A stretch of DNA of 63,402 nt. Origin: Lachnospiraceae bacterium (GTDB lineage Bacteria; Bacillota; Clostridia; Lachnospirales; Lachnospiraceae). The stretch lies in NCBI GenBank assembly GCA_017558145.1, contig JAFYWF010000024.1, positions 1-63,402 of the forward strand, read 5' to 3'. Every line of letters begins with the position of its first letter. Position 1 is the first letter of the stretch. Both the position numbers and the translations under genes were made by a program. Shown here one piece after another: positions 30,186 to 41,649 of this stretch. Below the pieces are notes generated by a model, which saw only the letters and a program-made list of their open reading frames with translations, made no database searches and was not told the DNA's origin.

Positions 30186-31367
30186 TTATTTAAAGATTCC
30201 TTTTTTCTTTTTAGGTGCAGGACCTTTATCATCCCCACCATTCAAACGTTTTGCAGCATTCAAACTGTCACCGCTTTCTTCGTCAAATTTACGAAGAAGT
30301 TCTTTTGCTTCATGAGACAACTTATCAGGTACTTGCACTACTAAAGTTACGTAATGATCACCGCGCATATCTTTATTACGAAGAGAAGGTACCCCTTTTC
30401 CTTTCAATCTGACACGAGTATCTGTCTGTGTTCCTGCTTTGACATCATAGATAACTTTACCATCTACCGTATCGATTACTACTTCTCCACCAAGAGCTGC
30501 TACTGCAAAGGATACTGGAACTGTAGAGTAAATGTTGTATTCCTGTCTCTGGAAAATTGGATGACGTCCAACAATCACTTCTACTAAAACGTCACCTCTT
30601 GGTCCACCATTAATACCTGGTTCACCCTGTCCTGTAAGACGTTTACATTGTCCATTATCAATACCTGCAGGAATATCTACTGCAAAGCGTTTTCTCATTG
30701 GAATGTAACCGGATCCATGACAATCGGTACATTTTTCTCTGATTACTTTACCTGTTCCCTGACAGTCAGGACACGCCTGTACATTTCGCACAGTCCCGAA
30801 GAAGGACTGCTGTGTAAATACTACCTGTCCTTTACCGCCACATTTGCTACAGGTTTCTGGACTTGTTCCAGGTTTTGCACCTGTTCCATGACATGTTTTA
30901 CATTCATCTTTTGTATTTAATTCAATTTCTTTTTCGCAACCAAAAACAGCTTCTTCAAACGTAATTCTTACACTAGTACGAATATTGCTTCCTTTCATTG
31001 GACCATTATTCGCTCTTCCACCGCTTCTGCTTCTTCCGCCACCAAAGAAATCACCAAAAATATCTCCAAAGATATCACTAAAGTCAGCTCCACCAAAGTC
31101 AAAGCCACCGAATCCACCGGCTCCGCCACCGCCATTATCGAAGGCCGCATGACCAAACTGGTCGTACTGACGACGCTTGTCAGCATCACTTAAAACAGCA
31201 TAAGCTTCCGAAGCTTCTTTGAATTTTTTTTCCGCTTCTGCATCACCAGGATTCATATCTGGATGATATTTTTTCGCCAAAACTCTATAAGCTTTTTTTA
31301 AAGCAGCATCATCAGCATTTTTATCTACACCTAAGACTTCATAATAATCTCTTTTTTGTTCTGCCAT
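30186..31367 (-). CDS. dnaJ: chaperone DnaJ
   Basis: Hsp40 co-chaperone that delivers substrates to DnaK and stimulates its ATPase. 393 residues from ATG 31367, six bases after GGAGG. J domain with HPD ([11 protein letters not shown]), Gly/Phe-rich linker ([15 protein letters not shown]), four CxxCxGxG zinc repeats ([32 protein letters not shown]) and the substrate-binding C-terminus. Last gene of hrcA-grpE-dnaK-dnaJ. Confidence 0.98.
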   Translation of the reverse strand: MAEQKRDYYEVLGVDKNADDAALKKAYRVLAKKYHPDMNPGDAEAEKKFKEASEAYAVLSDADKRRQYDQFGHAAFDNGGGGAGGFGGFDFGGADFSDIFGDIFGDFFGGGRSRSGGRANNGPMKGSNIRTSVRITFEEAVFGCEKEIELNTKDECKTCHGTGAKPGTSPETCSKCGGKGQVVFTQQSFFGTVRNVQACPDCQGTGKVIREKCTDCHGSGYIPMRKRFAVDIPAGIDNGQCKRLTGQGEPGINGGPRGDVLVEVIVGRHPIFQRQEYNIYSTVPVSFAVAALGGEVVIDTVDGKVIYDVKAGTQTDTRVRLKGKGVPSLRNKDMRGDHYVTLVVQVPDKLSHEAKELLRKFDEESGDSLNAAKRLNGGDDKGPAPKKKKGIFK

Positions 31368-31433
31368 ATGTTCCTCCAAATAGAATCAAAAACAAATATC
31401 CTTTGTTTTAAATCCTTACTATATACACGAATT

Positions 31434-31458
31434 GGCTGCTACTAAAATCGTAGCAGCC
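31434..31458 (-). promoter_or_regulatory. hairpin between dnaK and dnaJ
   Basis: GGCTGCTAC pairs with GTAGCAGCC around a seven-base loop, without a T-run. Likely an mRNA processing or stability element, or a weak attenuator lowering dnaJ relative to dnaK. Confidence 0.5.
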
Positions 31459-31481
31459 TATTAATAATTCGTTTATTATTT

Positions 31482-33395
<1,914 letters not shown>

Positions 33396-33409
33396 TTATT
33401 TACTGTTAA

Positions 33410-34054
33410 TTAACTTACAACCGCTACCATGCTGTATCTAACAACACTTTCACGATACATGTAGCCTTTTTGTAATTCCTGTGCTATAACACCGGATTCA
33501 AATTCATCACTTTCTACCTGCATTACTGCATTATGGAAATTAGGATCGAATTCTTTTCCTATAGCTTCAATTGGTGTAACACCAATCTTTTCTAATTCAC
33601 TAAGCATCTGCTTATGAATCATACACATTCCTTCATAGAAGGAATCTTTGTTATCTGGTTCAATGGAAGCTAAACCTCTTTCAAAGTTATCAATAACCGG
33701 TAAGATTTTTTCAACTACGCTTTTAGCTCCGGTTTCGAACATCTGAGATTTTTCTTTTTCTGTTCTCTTACGGAAGTTTTCAAATTCAGCCATCTGGCGT
33801 TTTGTTCTATCTTCCAATTCTGCAACTTTTTCTTCTAAAGCGGCTACCTTTTTATCTTTTTTCTTTCCAAAGAAACCTTTACCTTCTTTTTCTTCTTCAG
33901 AAGTTTCTTCGCTTGCTTCTTCCACTACTTCTTCACCTTCACAAGCACATGCTTCTGTTTCATCTGCATCTTCCTGACAGTTTTCACAAGTTTCTTCTGC
34001 AGTTACTTCTTCTGTTTCTTCCTGCATTACTTCTTCGTTTAAATTTTCCTGCAC
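33410..34054 (-). CDS. grpE: nucleotide exchange factor GrpE with Cys-containing acidic N-terminus
   Basis: Exchanges ADP for ATP on DnaK. 214 residues from GTG 34054, eight bases after GGAAAG. The C-terminal two thirds are typical (coiled coil EEKVAELEDRTKRQMAEFEN, then KFDPNFHNAVMQVE-like FDPNFHNAVMQVESDEF and KGYMYRESVVRYSMV). The first 60 residues are extremely acidic and include four cysteines (C23, C26, C36, C38), which is unusual for GrpE. Confidence 0.96.
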   Translation of the reverse strand: MQENLNEEVMQEETEEVTAEETCENCQEDADETEACACEGEEVVEEASEETSEEEKEGKGFFGKKKDKKVAALEEKVAELEDRTKRQMAEFENFRKRTEKEKSQMFETGAKSVVEKILPVIDNFERGLASIEPDNKDSFYEGMCMIHKQMLSELEKIGVTPIEAIGKEFDPNFHNAVMQVESDEFESGVIAQELQKGYMYRESVVRYSMVAVVS

Positions 34055-34072
34055 TTTAATATCTTTCCTTTC

Positions 34073-35101
34073 CTATTCTTTTTTATAAATAGAATCTAAT
34101 TGTTTCTTTACATTTTTAATATTATCTATTACTTTATCGTAATCCATTCGCTTAGGACCAATAATTCCAATGGTTCCCTTCATTCCCTCACCCAAATCAT
34201 AGGTTGCGGTTACAATGCTGCAATCTTCCATTGTCTGCATCTTGGATTCTTTTCCAATATAAACCTGAATCCCTGTGGATTCTTCATCGGAAAGTCTCTC
34301 TCGAACCAGCTCTGTTAATTCCTTTTTCTCTTCAAAAGTAGAGATTAATTCGCTGGCTCTCTGGTGATCTGCCAATTCCGGATATCGGAAAATGTTATTA
34401 GTTCCGCTGGTGTAGATTTCCAAATCCTCATCACCCTTAATGGCTTCTGCTACAGCATCAATGACCTCACTTACAATTTCACTATGACTACCTGCTTGCT
34501 TCTTCAAAGTAGAAATCAACGGTAAATTAATTTCTTCTATAGACAAACCATTCAAATGTGTATTTAACAAAATATTTAATTTTAATAAAGTTTCATCTGT
34601 CAAAACTTCATCAATGGGAAGGATACTGTTTTTAATCATATTTCCTTCTGTTACAATAACTGCCAAAATCTGTTTCTTATTTACTCTGGACAATTGAATA
34701 AATTTCAGTTTGTTAGCATTTATTCTTGGAGCAGAAATCATAGTAGCGTAGTTAGTATTTACAGCCAATACCTTAGCCGTCTGTTTTAATAAATGATCCA
34801 GCTTATCTTCCTTTTCAATAAGAAGTTCCTTTAACTCTGCTACTTCCTTCTCTTTTTCCTGCATCATCATATCTACATAGAAACGATAACCAGCATCGGA
34901 AGGAATTCGTCCTGCAGAAGTATGAGGCTGTAGGATATATCCCATCTCTTCCAAATCTGCCATTTCATTACGAATGGTAGCACTACTTAAATTTAAATCG
35001 GTATATTTAGAAATGGTCCTGCTTCCTACCGGTTCTCCGGTTTCCAAGTAATTTCGGATAATGGCCTGCAATATTTTGGTTTTTCTTTCATCTAACTGCA
35101 T
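34073..35101 (-). CDS. hrcA: heat-inducible transcription repressor HrcA
   Basis: Represses class I heat-shock genes by binding CIRCE. About 342 residues from ATG 35101, six bases after GAGGTG; ATG 35107 and GTG 35110 are also possible. N-terminal winged helix: LDERKTKILQAIIRNYLETG and SSATIRNEMADLEEMGYI, then the HrcA GAF-like dimerisation core and the C-terminal segment GPKRMDYDKVIDNIK. First gene of its own operon, with a CIRCE element 43 bp upstream. Confidence 0.97.
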   Translation of the reverse strand: MQLDERKTKILQAIIRNYLETGEPVGSRTISKYTDLNLSSATIRNEMADLEEMGYILQPHTSAGRIPSDAGYRFYVDMMMQEKEKEVAELKELLIEKEDKLDHLLKQTAKVLAVNTNYATMISAPRINANKLKFIQLSRVNKKQILAVIVTEGNMIKNSILPIDEVLTDETLLKLNILLNTHLNGLSIEEINLPLISTLKKQAGSHSEIVSEVIDAVAEAIKGDEDLEIYTSGTNNIFRYPELADHQRASELISTFEEKKELTELVRERLSDEESTGIQVYIGKESKMQTMEDCSIVTATYDLGEGMKGTIGIIGPKRMDYDKVIDNIKNVKKQLDSIYKKE

Positions 35102-35143
35102 TACCATCACCTCACTTTCCTTGACAGTTCCTTTTTTGATTTA

Positions 35144-35170
35144 TTAGCACTCGTTGTTTTTGAGTGCTAA
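35144..35170 (-). promoter_or_regulatory. CIRCE operator
   Basis: Perfect CIRCE: TTAGCACTC, nine bases, GAGTGCTAA. It lies in the hrcA leader just downstream of the promoter, the standard site for HrcA control with GroE feedback. Confidence 0.98.
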
Positions 35171-35184
35171 CATCTTCTGTAGAT

Positions 35185-35213
35185 AAAATATCACTTACTA
35201 TATTTATTGTCAA
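35185..35213 (-). promoter_or_regulatory. hrcA operon promoter
   Basis: On the minus strand: -35 TTGACA (35208-35213), 17-bp spacer, -10 TATTTT (35185-35190). Transcription would begin about ten bases before the CIRCE. Confidence 0.75.
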
Positions 35214-35280
35214 CAAATTTGATGAATTTTAATTCTTAAATAATTATGAAGTTTCAAAAATATTTATATTTTTGAACATA

Positions 35281-35317
35281 AAAAATGCGTAACAGATTCT
35301 ATATCTGCTACGCATTA
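35281..35317 (-). terminator. terminator after the DUF6465 gene
   Basis: AATGCGTAGCAGAT pairs with ATCTGTTACGCATT around a five-base loop and is followed by a T-run on the minus strand. Confidence 0.85.
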
Positions 35318-35368
35318 AAAACTCATGTTTTGGAAACACATTTTAATGTGAAACTAACATATGTACAA

Positions 35369-35821
35369 TTAGATTACAAAGCTTCCTGTTACATCTCCAT
35401 TGAATACATAATAGCAAAGACCTTCTTCAGGTTTTACATATAATTCAACAGTTTTTAAATCAGCTTCTTTTTCATTTAAATCGTATGTCCATACATCTTT
35501 CGCAATTGCTGTTAAAGATTCTTCTGTATATGACTTATCAGCAAACTGTAATGTTACGTTAGCTTTTACTGTTGCTTTCTTTGTTGTTGCTTTTTTTGCA
35601 GGTGCTTTTTCTTCTGCTTTTACTGCAACTTTTTTTGCAGGTGCTTTCTTAGCCGGTGCTTTTTTTACTTCTTCTTTTACTTCTGCAATAACTTCTTTCA
35701 CTTCTTCTTTTACAGTTTCTTTCACTGCTTCTACTACAGGTGTAGCTACTTTTGTTTCTACTACAGGTGTAGTTACTTTTGTTTCTACTTTCTTTGTTGC
35801 TTTTTTAACTGCTTTTGCCAT
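35369..35821 (-). CDS. DUF6465 protein with histone H1-like Lys/Ala-rich N-terminus
   Basis: Function unknown. 150 residues in two parts. Residues 1-90 are Lys/Ala/Val/Glu-rich with repeated KKAPAKK and a duplicated TKVxTPVVE, reminiscent of histone H1 or of bacterial Lys-rich nucleoid proteins. Residues 92-150 form a compact domain (QFADKSYTEESLTAIAKDVW, then KTVELYVKPEEGLCYYVFNG) seen in a family confined, as far as I know, to Lachnospiraceae and relatives. ATG after AAAGGA. It is monocistronic with its own promoter and terminator, suggesting strong expression. A nucleic-acid-binding role is inference from composition only. Confidence 0.85.
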   Translation of the reverse strand: MAKAVKKATKKVETKVTTPVVETKVATPVVEAVKETVKEEVKEVIAEVKEEVKKAPAKKAPAKKVAVKAEEKAPAKKATTKKATVKANVTLQFADKSYTEESLTAIAKDVWTYDLNEKEADLKTVELYVKPEEGLCYYVFNGDVTGSFVI

Positions 35822-35904
35822 TTTTATTTCCTTTCAAACTCACAAAGGATTTCCATGTCTATATAATATTCCTTTGTACCCTTTTATTTACAATAACAAT
35901 ATGG

Positions 35905-35933
35905 AGTTTACATCTATTTTACAATTACGTCAA
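35905..35933 (-). promoter_or_regulatory. promoter of the DUF6465 gene
   Basis: On the minus strand: -35 TTGACG (35928-35933), 17-bp spacer, -10 TAAACT (35905-35910). The leader carries a stem with perfect 8-bp arms, ACAAAGGA (35842) and TCCTTTGT (35870). Confidence 0.6.
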
Positions 35934-35974
35934 CCATGCAATTTGCCAAAGGAAACTTTGAAATAGGCCATTTT

Positions 35975-36796
35975 TTATGCAATTATTCCAAAATACAACA
36001 ACACTAATGCACCTAATACAATTCGATACCATCCAAAAACCTTAAAATCATTCTTTTTAATATAATCCATAAGGAATTTAATCACTACTACAGATACCAC
36101 AAAGGCTACCACCATACCAGTTAAAAGTATACCAGCCTCATAAACTGTAAATGCTAAGCCAAATTTTAACACTTTTAAAAGGCTGGCTCCCAACATTACC
36201 GGTATAGCAAGAAAAAAGGTGAATTCCGCTGCCACAGTTCTGGATACTCCAATCAAAAGTGCTCCTACAATGGTAGCTCCTGAACGACTGGTTCCCGGAA
36301 AAATAGCTGCAATTAATTGAAATACCCCTATCAAAGCCGCTGTTTTATAAGTAATTTGTGATATTTTTTTAATTTTAGCTTTTTTCCCTTTATTTTTTTC
36401 TTCTATAATAAGGAACGCTACTCCAAATACAATAAGAGCGATAGAAACTGTAATATAGTTATAAAGGTATTGTTCCAAGATATCATCAAACAAAATCCCA
36501 ACAATTGCCGCAGGCACGCATGCAACTAATACTTTGAACCACATTTCAAAAATATCTTTTTTAATCATAGGTTTCTTATCAAAGCTGAACGGGAAAATTT
36601 TCTTCCAAAACAAAAGTACTACCGCCACAATAGCTCCTAACTGAATCACTACTAAAAACATTTCCCAAAATTCAGGAGATACATCCAATTTTATAAACTC
36701 ATTTAATAAAATCATATGGCCGGTACTACTGATAGGAAGCCATTCTGTAATACCTTCTACTACACCAAATAAAATAGCTTTTAAAAATTCTAACAT
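35975..36796 (-). CDS. uppP: undecaprenyl-diphosphatase
   Basis: Membrane phosphatase that recycles undecaprenyl diphosphate to the monophosphate lipid carrier for wall synthesis; gives bacitracin tolerance. 273 residues with about eight membrane helices. Family motifs: EGITEWLPISSTGH near the N-terminus (catalytic Glu and Ser) and FPGTSRSGATIVGA (catalytic Arg). ATG after GGAG. No close partner genes. Confidence 0.96.
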   Translation of the reverse strand: MLEFLKAILFGVVEGITEWLPISSTGHMILLNEFIKLDVSPEFWEMFLVVIQLGAIVAVVLLFWKKIFPFSFDKKPMIKKDIFEMWFKVLVACVPAAIVGILFDDILEQYLYNYITVSIALIVFGVAFLIIEEKNKGKKAKIKKISQITYKTAALIGVFQLIAAIFPGTSRSGATIVGALLIGVSRTVAAEFTFFLAIPVMLGASLLKVLKFGLAFTVYEAGILLTGMVVAFVVSVVVIKFLMDYIKKNDFKVFGWYRIVLGALVLLYFGIIA

Positions 36797-36879
36797 TTTG
36801 TTACTCCATTTCTAATTATCCAATGTACTTTATCATCTAATATTATGTGAAACAAATCTTTTTATTCATTATATTAGAT

Positions 36880-38073
36880 TTATCGATTCGGATATTCTGT
36901 TTCTACAAACTTACGAAGAGCTACCAAACTTCTTTCCACTTTTTCTGTATCAATACAATAAGCCATTCTAAAGTATCCAGGACATCCAAAGGAATCTGCC
37001 GGAACTAATACAAGATCATATTTTAATGCCTTATTACAGAATGCAACTGCATCATTTTCCAATGCTTTTGGGAAAATATAGAAGGTTCCTCCTGGTCTTA
37101 CGCAAGTAAAACCAAGATCTGTCAACTCATCATATAATAAATTCATATTTTTTTCATATACGGATAAATCCGCTGTTTTATCTAAATTTTCTGCTACTGC
37201 AAGTTGCATTAAGGATGCCGGACAGTTATGGCCAATTCCTCTTGAAATCTGCCCACACATTACCACCATTTTTGCCGCATCTGGGCAAGCCGGATTGATT
37301 GCCACATAACCAATACGTTCTCCGGGAATAGAAAGGGATTTGGAGAAGGAATAGCATGAAATAGTATAATCATAGAATTTAGATACATATGGCACTTCTT
37401 TTCCATCAAACGCAATTTCTCTATATGGTTCGTCAGAGATCAAGAAAATTTTATCTCCAAATTCTTCACTTTTTCTTGTAAGTACTTCTGCAAGTTTGAC
37501 TAAAGTTTCTGCAGAATATACAATACCGGATGGATTATTTGGTGTATTTACAAGCACCGCTTTTGTTTTTTCTGTAATCATTTCTTCAAAAGCTTCAAAG
37601 TTAATCTGAAAATCTTTGGTCTGTGGTGGTACTATTTTTAATACAGCTCCCGTAAGATTTACATAAGGATTGTATTCTGGGAAGAATGGTGCAAAAGTGA
37701 TAATTTCGTCTCCCGCTTCTGCTACCAAACGAAATGCGTGAGACAATGCACCTGCCGCTCCACTTGCCATAAAAATATGATCCGCAGCGTAATTCATTCC
37801 AAATCTTTTATTTAAGGATTCTGCTACTTTTGTTCTTACTTCCGGAATCCCTAAACTTTGACTATAGCCATGCAATTCCATAGGCCCTTTTTCTTGTAAT
37901 AATTTAATGCAAGTGTCCGTAAATTCCTGTGGTACTGCTACCGATGGATTTCCCAAGCTATAATCAAATACATTTTCATATCCAATCTCTTTTCCTCTGG
38001 CTGTTGCAAACTCTGATAATGTTCTAATAACAGATTTTCCTTGTAACATATCTACATATTTTTGAACTAACAT
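36880..38073 (-). CDS. PLP-dependent aminotransferase, class I/II
   Basis: 397 residues, fold type I. FDYSLGNPSVAVP at the N-terminus, NTPNNPSG, LISDEPYREIAF (PLP-binding Asp and Tyr), and the PLP lysine in CYSFSKSLSIPGERIG. C-terminal RPGGTFYIFPK and RMAYCID with the carboxylate-binding Arg. Most like the aspartate/aromatic aminotransferase group; the amino acid used cannot be decided by reading. ATG after AAAGGAT. Confidence 0.93.
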   Translation of the reverse strand: MLVQKYVDMLQGKSVIRTLSEFATARGKEIGYENVFDYSLGNPSVAVPQEFTDTCIKLLQEKGPMELHGYSQSLGIPEVRTKVAESLNKRFGMNYAADHIFMASGAAGALSHAFRLVAEAGDEIITFAPFFPEYNPYVNLTGAVLKIVPPQTKDFQINFEAFEEMITEKTKAVLVNTPNNPSGIVYSAETLVKLAEVLTRKSEEFGDKIFLISDEPYREIAFDGKEVPYVSKFYDYTISCYSFSKSLSIPGERIGYVAINPACPDAAKMVVMCGQISRGIGHNCPASLMQLAVAENLDKTADLSVYEKNMNLLYDELTDLGFTCVRPGGTFYIFPKALENDAVAFCNKALKYDLVLVPADSFGCPGYFRMAYCIDTEKVERSLVALRKFVETEYPNR

Positions 38074-38186
38074 AATTAAGTATCCTTTCTCTTTTTATTA
38101 TACAGTTTTTTGATACTTCGATTTCCTCCATAACATAATAAACCATCTTTCATCATTTTTCAAATTTTCACTTCTTTTTCATATAC

Positions 38187-38230
38187 AAAAATAGGATAAC
38201 ATACACAATTACTTATGTATATTATCCTAT
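38187..38230 (-). terminator. terminator at the end of the liv/kinase transcript
   Basis: ATAGGATAA and TATACA pair with TGTA and TTATCCTAT across a 13-base loop, then five T on the minus strand. Confidence 0.75.
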
Positions 38231-38256
38231 ACTTTTGTTATTTCAACTTCTGTATC

Positions 38257-38895
38257 CTAGCGATTTTCCAACCATCCCGGATGGTGTACTTTAATATATG
38301 ATTTTACTACACTGATTAAATCAGGATAACTCATAGACGTTGTATTCAAACACAAATCATAGTTACTGGCGTCATTCCACTCTCTTCCGGTATAGCATTT
38401 ATAATATTCTGCACGATTTCTATCAATACGTTCTATTTTTCGAATGATTTCTTTATCATCTAAACCGGATAAAGCTCTTTCTCGTTCCATACAGTCCTTT
38501 AATGGTGCTGAACAATATAAACGAATTACGTTAGGATTATCTTTTAATACATAATCTGCACAACGGCCAACAATAATACAATCTTCTGTTTCTGCTAATT
38601 CTTTGATTACTTCTGCCTGCAGATGAAACAAGTTTTCTTCCGAAGCAAAGTTTGCACTATCCGGACCTGCCGCTCCACCCTGATAAGTTCTCTTTACTCT
38701 TGGGAAAAATGGATTTGTTTTCACTCTTTCGTCCACTTCTCCAAACATCGCTTCGCTAATTCCGCTCTTATCAGATGCTAACCGAACCAACTCTCTATCA
38801 TAAAAATTAATTCCTAATTCTTCTGCCAAAAGTCTACCCATAGTTCTACCACCACTACCATATCCTCTGGCAATTGTAATTACCAATCTTCCCAT
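38257..38895 (-). CDS. cytidylate kinase-like family protein
   Basis: 212 residues of the Cytidylate_kin2 family. N-terminal P-loop variant ITIARGYGSGGRTMGRLLAE, then LGINFYDRELV, IIVGRCADYVL and a lid-like region with RIDRNRAEYYKCYTG. Real substrate is not known; it is not the main CMP kinase, whose sequence differs. It sits 53 bp after livF without a terminator between, so it may be cotranscribed with the branched-chain amino acid transporter. ATG after AAGGAG. Confidence 0.88.
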   Translation of the reverse strand: MGRLVITIARGYGSGGRTMGRLLAEELGINFYDRELVRLASDKSGISEAMFGEVDERVKTNPFFPRVKRTYQGGAAGPDSANFASEENLFHLQAEVIKELAETEDCIIVGRCADYVLKDNPNVIRLYCSAPLKDCMERERALSGLDDKEIIRKIERIDRNRAEYYKCYTGREWNDASNYDLCLNTTSMSYPDLISVVKSYIKVHHPGWLENR

Positions 38896-38948
38896 ATTTT
38901 TCTCTCCTTATTTTAAGGTAATCTGTTTTATAAGTAGTCCGATATCTT

Positions 38949-39659
38949 TTATTCTCCAAGATATGCTTTTTTAACAGATTCATCATTCATCAATTTTTTT
39001 GCATCACCCTGAAGAATAATATTACCTGTTTCTAATACATATGCCCTGTCTGCAATATTCAATGCTTTCTTCGCATTTTGTTCTACTAATAATACAGTAA
39101 CACCTTCTGCAGAAATGTCACGAATAATTTTAAATACTTCTTCTACAAAAATAGGAGAAAGTCCCATGGAAGGTTCATCCATAAGAATAATCTTTGGATG
39201 ACTCATTAATGCTCTACCCATAGCTAACATCTGCTGTTCTCCACCGGATAAAGTACCAGCAATCTGATTTTTTCTCTCTTCCAATCGAGGGAAGCGTTTA
39301 TAAATCATCTTCAAGGTTTCTTCCATTTCATTTTTATCTTTACGGGTGTAAGCACCCAATTTTAAGTTTTCCAATACAGTTAACTGTGCAAATACTCTTC
39401 GTCCTTCCGGTACATGAGCCATTCCTAAGGACACAATCTTGTGTGCAGGAATTTTACTAATATCCTGTCCTTCAAAAATTACACTTCCTTTTGTTGGCTG
39501 TAATAATCCACTTACTGTATGTAAAATTGTCGTTTTACCAGCACCATTTGCTCCGATTAAAGCAATTACCTCTCCCTCGTTTACTTCGAAAGATACGTCT
39601 TTTATTGCCTGAATCATTCCGTAATGCACTTGTAAATTGTTTACACTTAGCATTGCCAT
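38949..39659 (-). CDS. livF: branched-chain amino acid ABC transporter, ATPase LivF
   Basis: One of two ATPases driving Leu/Ile/Val uptake. 236 residues. Walker A GANGAGKTT, signature LSGGEQQMLAMGRAL, Walker B ILMDEPSMG, and the LivF-type ending KKAYLGE. Start ATG 39659 after GGAGG. Last transporter gene of the operon. Confidence 0.96.
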   Translation of the reverse strand: MAMLSVNNLQVHYGMIQAIKDVSFEVNEGEVIALIGANGAGKTTILHTVSGLLQPTKGSVIFEGQDISKIPAHKIVSLGMAHVPEGRRVFAQLTVLENLKLGAYTRKDKNEMEETLKMIYKRFPRLEERKNQIAGTLSGGEQQMLAMGRALMSHPKIILMDEPSMGLSPIFVEEVFKIIRDISAEGVTVLLVEQNAKKALNIADRAYVLETGNIILQGDAKKLMNDESVKKAYLGE

Positions 39660-39736
39660 CTATCTTTCCTCCGAATCTGTAATAATCTTGTAAACACGAA
39701 ATCATTACACATTTCCATATACAATAAAGTTTTTCT

Positions 39737-40495
39737 CTATTCACCCAAATATGCCTTGATTACTTCCGGATCATTTAACACATCCGCTGTTTTACCATGT
39801 GCCAAAACCTGACCAAAGTTAAGAACAGTCAGTTCTTCACAAATTCCGGATACTAATTTCATATCATGCTCAATTAATAAAATTGTCATATCAAAATTAT
39901 CTCTTACAAAACGAATCGTATCCATCAATTCCTTTGTTTCATTTGGGTTCATACCTGCCGCTGGTTCATCCAATAATAAAAGCTTTGGATTAGTTGCTAA
40001 TGCTCTTGCGATTTCCAACTTTCTTTGTTTACCGTAGGGTAAATTGGATGCCAGAAAATCTGCTTCTTTATCAAGATCGAATACCTTTAAAAGCTCCATC
40101 GCTTTTTCATTCATCTGTTTTTCCACTTTGAAATAATTTGGCAAACGCAAAATTCCTTCAATAGTAGAATAATGATACTGATTATGAAGTCCTACTTTTA
40201 CATTATCTAAAACAGATAATTCTTTGAAAAGACGAATATTCTGGAAAGTTCTTGCAATTCCCGCTTTGTTAATATCAATAGTTTTTGCACCGGTAATATT
40301 TTTTCCATCTAATTCAATTTTTCCATCATCTGGTTTATATACTCCTGTTAAAAGGTTAAATACTGTAGTTTTACCAGCACCGTTTGGACCAATCAAACCA
40401 TATAACTGTCCTTTTTCTATTTTAATTTCAAATTTATCTACTGCACGAAGACCTCCAAAGGAGATACCTAAATTTTTTACATCTAATAATGCCAT
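39737..40495 (-). CDS. livG: branched-chain amino acid ABC transporter, ATPase LivG
   Basis: Second ATPase. 252 residues. Walker A GPNGAGKTT, ARTFQNIRLFKELSVLDNVK typical of LivG, a changed signature LPYGKQRKLEIARAL, Walker B LLLDEPAAGMNPNE, and VLNFGQVLAHG. ATG after AAGGAGG, 13 bp past livM. Confidence 0.96.
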   Translation of the reverse strand: MALLDVKNLGISFGGLRAVDKFEIKIEKGQLYGLIGPNGAGKTTVFNLLTGVYKPDDGKIELDGKNITGAKTIDINKAGIARTFQNIRLFKELSVLDNVKVGLHNQYHYSTIEGILRLPNYFKVEKQMNEKAMELLKVFDLDKEADFLASNLPYGKQRKLEIARALATNPKLLLLDEPAAGMNPNETKELMDTIRFVRDNFDMTILLIEHDMKLVSGICEELTVLNFGQVLAHGKTADVLNDPEVIKAYLGE

Positions 40496-40508
40496 TTATT
40501 CTTCCTCC

Positions 40509-41567
40509 TTAGTTGTCTTTCTTTAATAATCTCTTAAGGGAATATTTTTCTCTCAAAAGTCTTGCTTTTGGTGCCCAGTTAAAGAGCATAATTCCAATTA
40601 ATACGATAGAGTAAATTAACATACGATAGTCATTTAATTCACGCATTAATTCCGGAAGCAATACTAAAATGACGGATGCAATTACAGAGCCTCTTATGTT
40701 ACCAATTCCACCAAGCACAACATATACTAAAATCATAATAGACATGTTATATCCAAAGTTCTTAGGCTGTGCCTGTAAGATAGATAAGTTGTGAGCATAT
40801 AATACACCCGCTAATCCTGCTAATCCTGCCGAAATAGAGAACGCTAATAATTTGAACTGTGTAATATTAATACCTACAGATTCTGCTGCAATTCTGTTAT
40901 CACGAATGGCCATAATAGCACGTCCGGATCTGGAGTTGATTAAGTTTAAAACGATAATCAATGTTACTACTAGAAGAATTGCACCAACTGTAAAATTAGA
41001 ATCATTTGGTGTTCCCGTAATCCCTTGTGCACCATTAATTAAAACTTTTCCATCTGCTTCCATATTTAAAGCCATCGCATCTTTTAAAGAAAAATGGAAA
41101 CCATTGGCATCACGGCCTACATATAATACGTTAATTACATTTTTAATAATTTCACCAAAAGCTAAGGTTACAATCGCAAGATAGTCACCCTGTAATCTAA
41201 GAACCGGAATACCGATTAATAAACCAAAAAGAGCAGAAACTAACGCTCCAATTACTATTGCAAGTAAAAATCTTGGACCTGCTGCCATTGTTTCTTTAAA
41301 ACAAAGTGAAAAGAAGGAACTAGTAAAAGCTCCAACACACATAAATCCTGCATGTCCTAAACTTAATTCCCCTAAAATACCAACGGTTAAGTTCAAAGCA
41401 ACTGCAATAATAGCATAAATACAAAGGGGAACTAACAACCCTTTCATCAAACTGGACAATACCCCGGCATTGGCCAGAATTGTCATAATAATATAAGCAA
41501 CAACAACCATACCTATAGTAATTAAGGTACTTTTTGTTGATTTATTCATATTCATTTTCTTTTTCAT
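40509..41567 (-). CDS. livM: branched-chain amino acid ABC transporter, permease LivM
   Basis: Inner-membrane permease. 352 residues with about ten membrane segments. LivM marks: GILGELSLGHAGFMCVGAFT, LRLQGDYLAIVTLAFGEI, RSGRAIMAIRDNRIAAESVG and VVLGGIGNIRGS. Partner of LivH just upstream; 82 bp gap. Confidence 0.95.
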   Translation of the reverse strand: MKKKMNMNKSTKSTLITIGMVVVAYIIMTILANAGVLSSLMKGLLVPLCIYAIIAVALNLTVGILGELSLGHAGFMCVGAFTSSFFSLCFKETMAAGPRFLLAIVIGALVSALFGLLIGIPVLRLQGDYLAIVTLAFGEIIKNVINVLYVGRDANGFHFSLKDAMALNMEADGKVLINGAQGITGTPNDSNFTVGAILLVVTLIIVLNLINSRSGRAIMAIRDNRIAAESVGINITQFKLLAFSISAGLAGLAGVLYAHNLSILQAQPKNFGYNMSIMILVYVVLGGIGNIRGSVIASVILVLLPELMRELNDYRMLIYSIVLIGIMLFNWAPKARLLREKYSLKRLLKKDN

Positions 41568-41649
41568 CTTATTACTTTACCTTTCTAAAATATGAAATTT
41601 ATCCAATCCATAAAAATTGGAATATTGCTGAAAAACAAACTCAACAATT

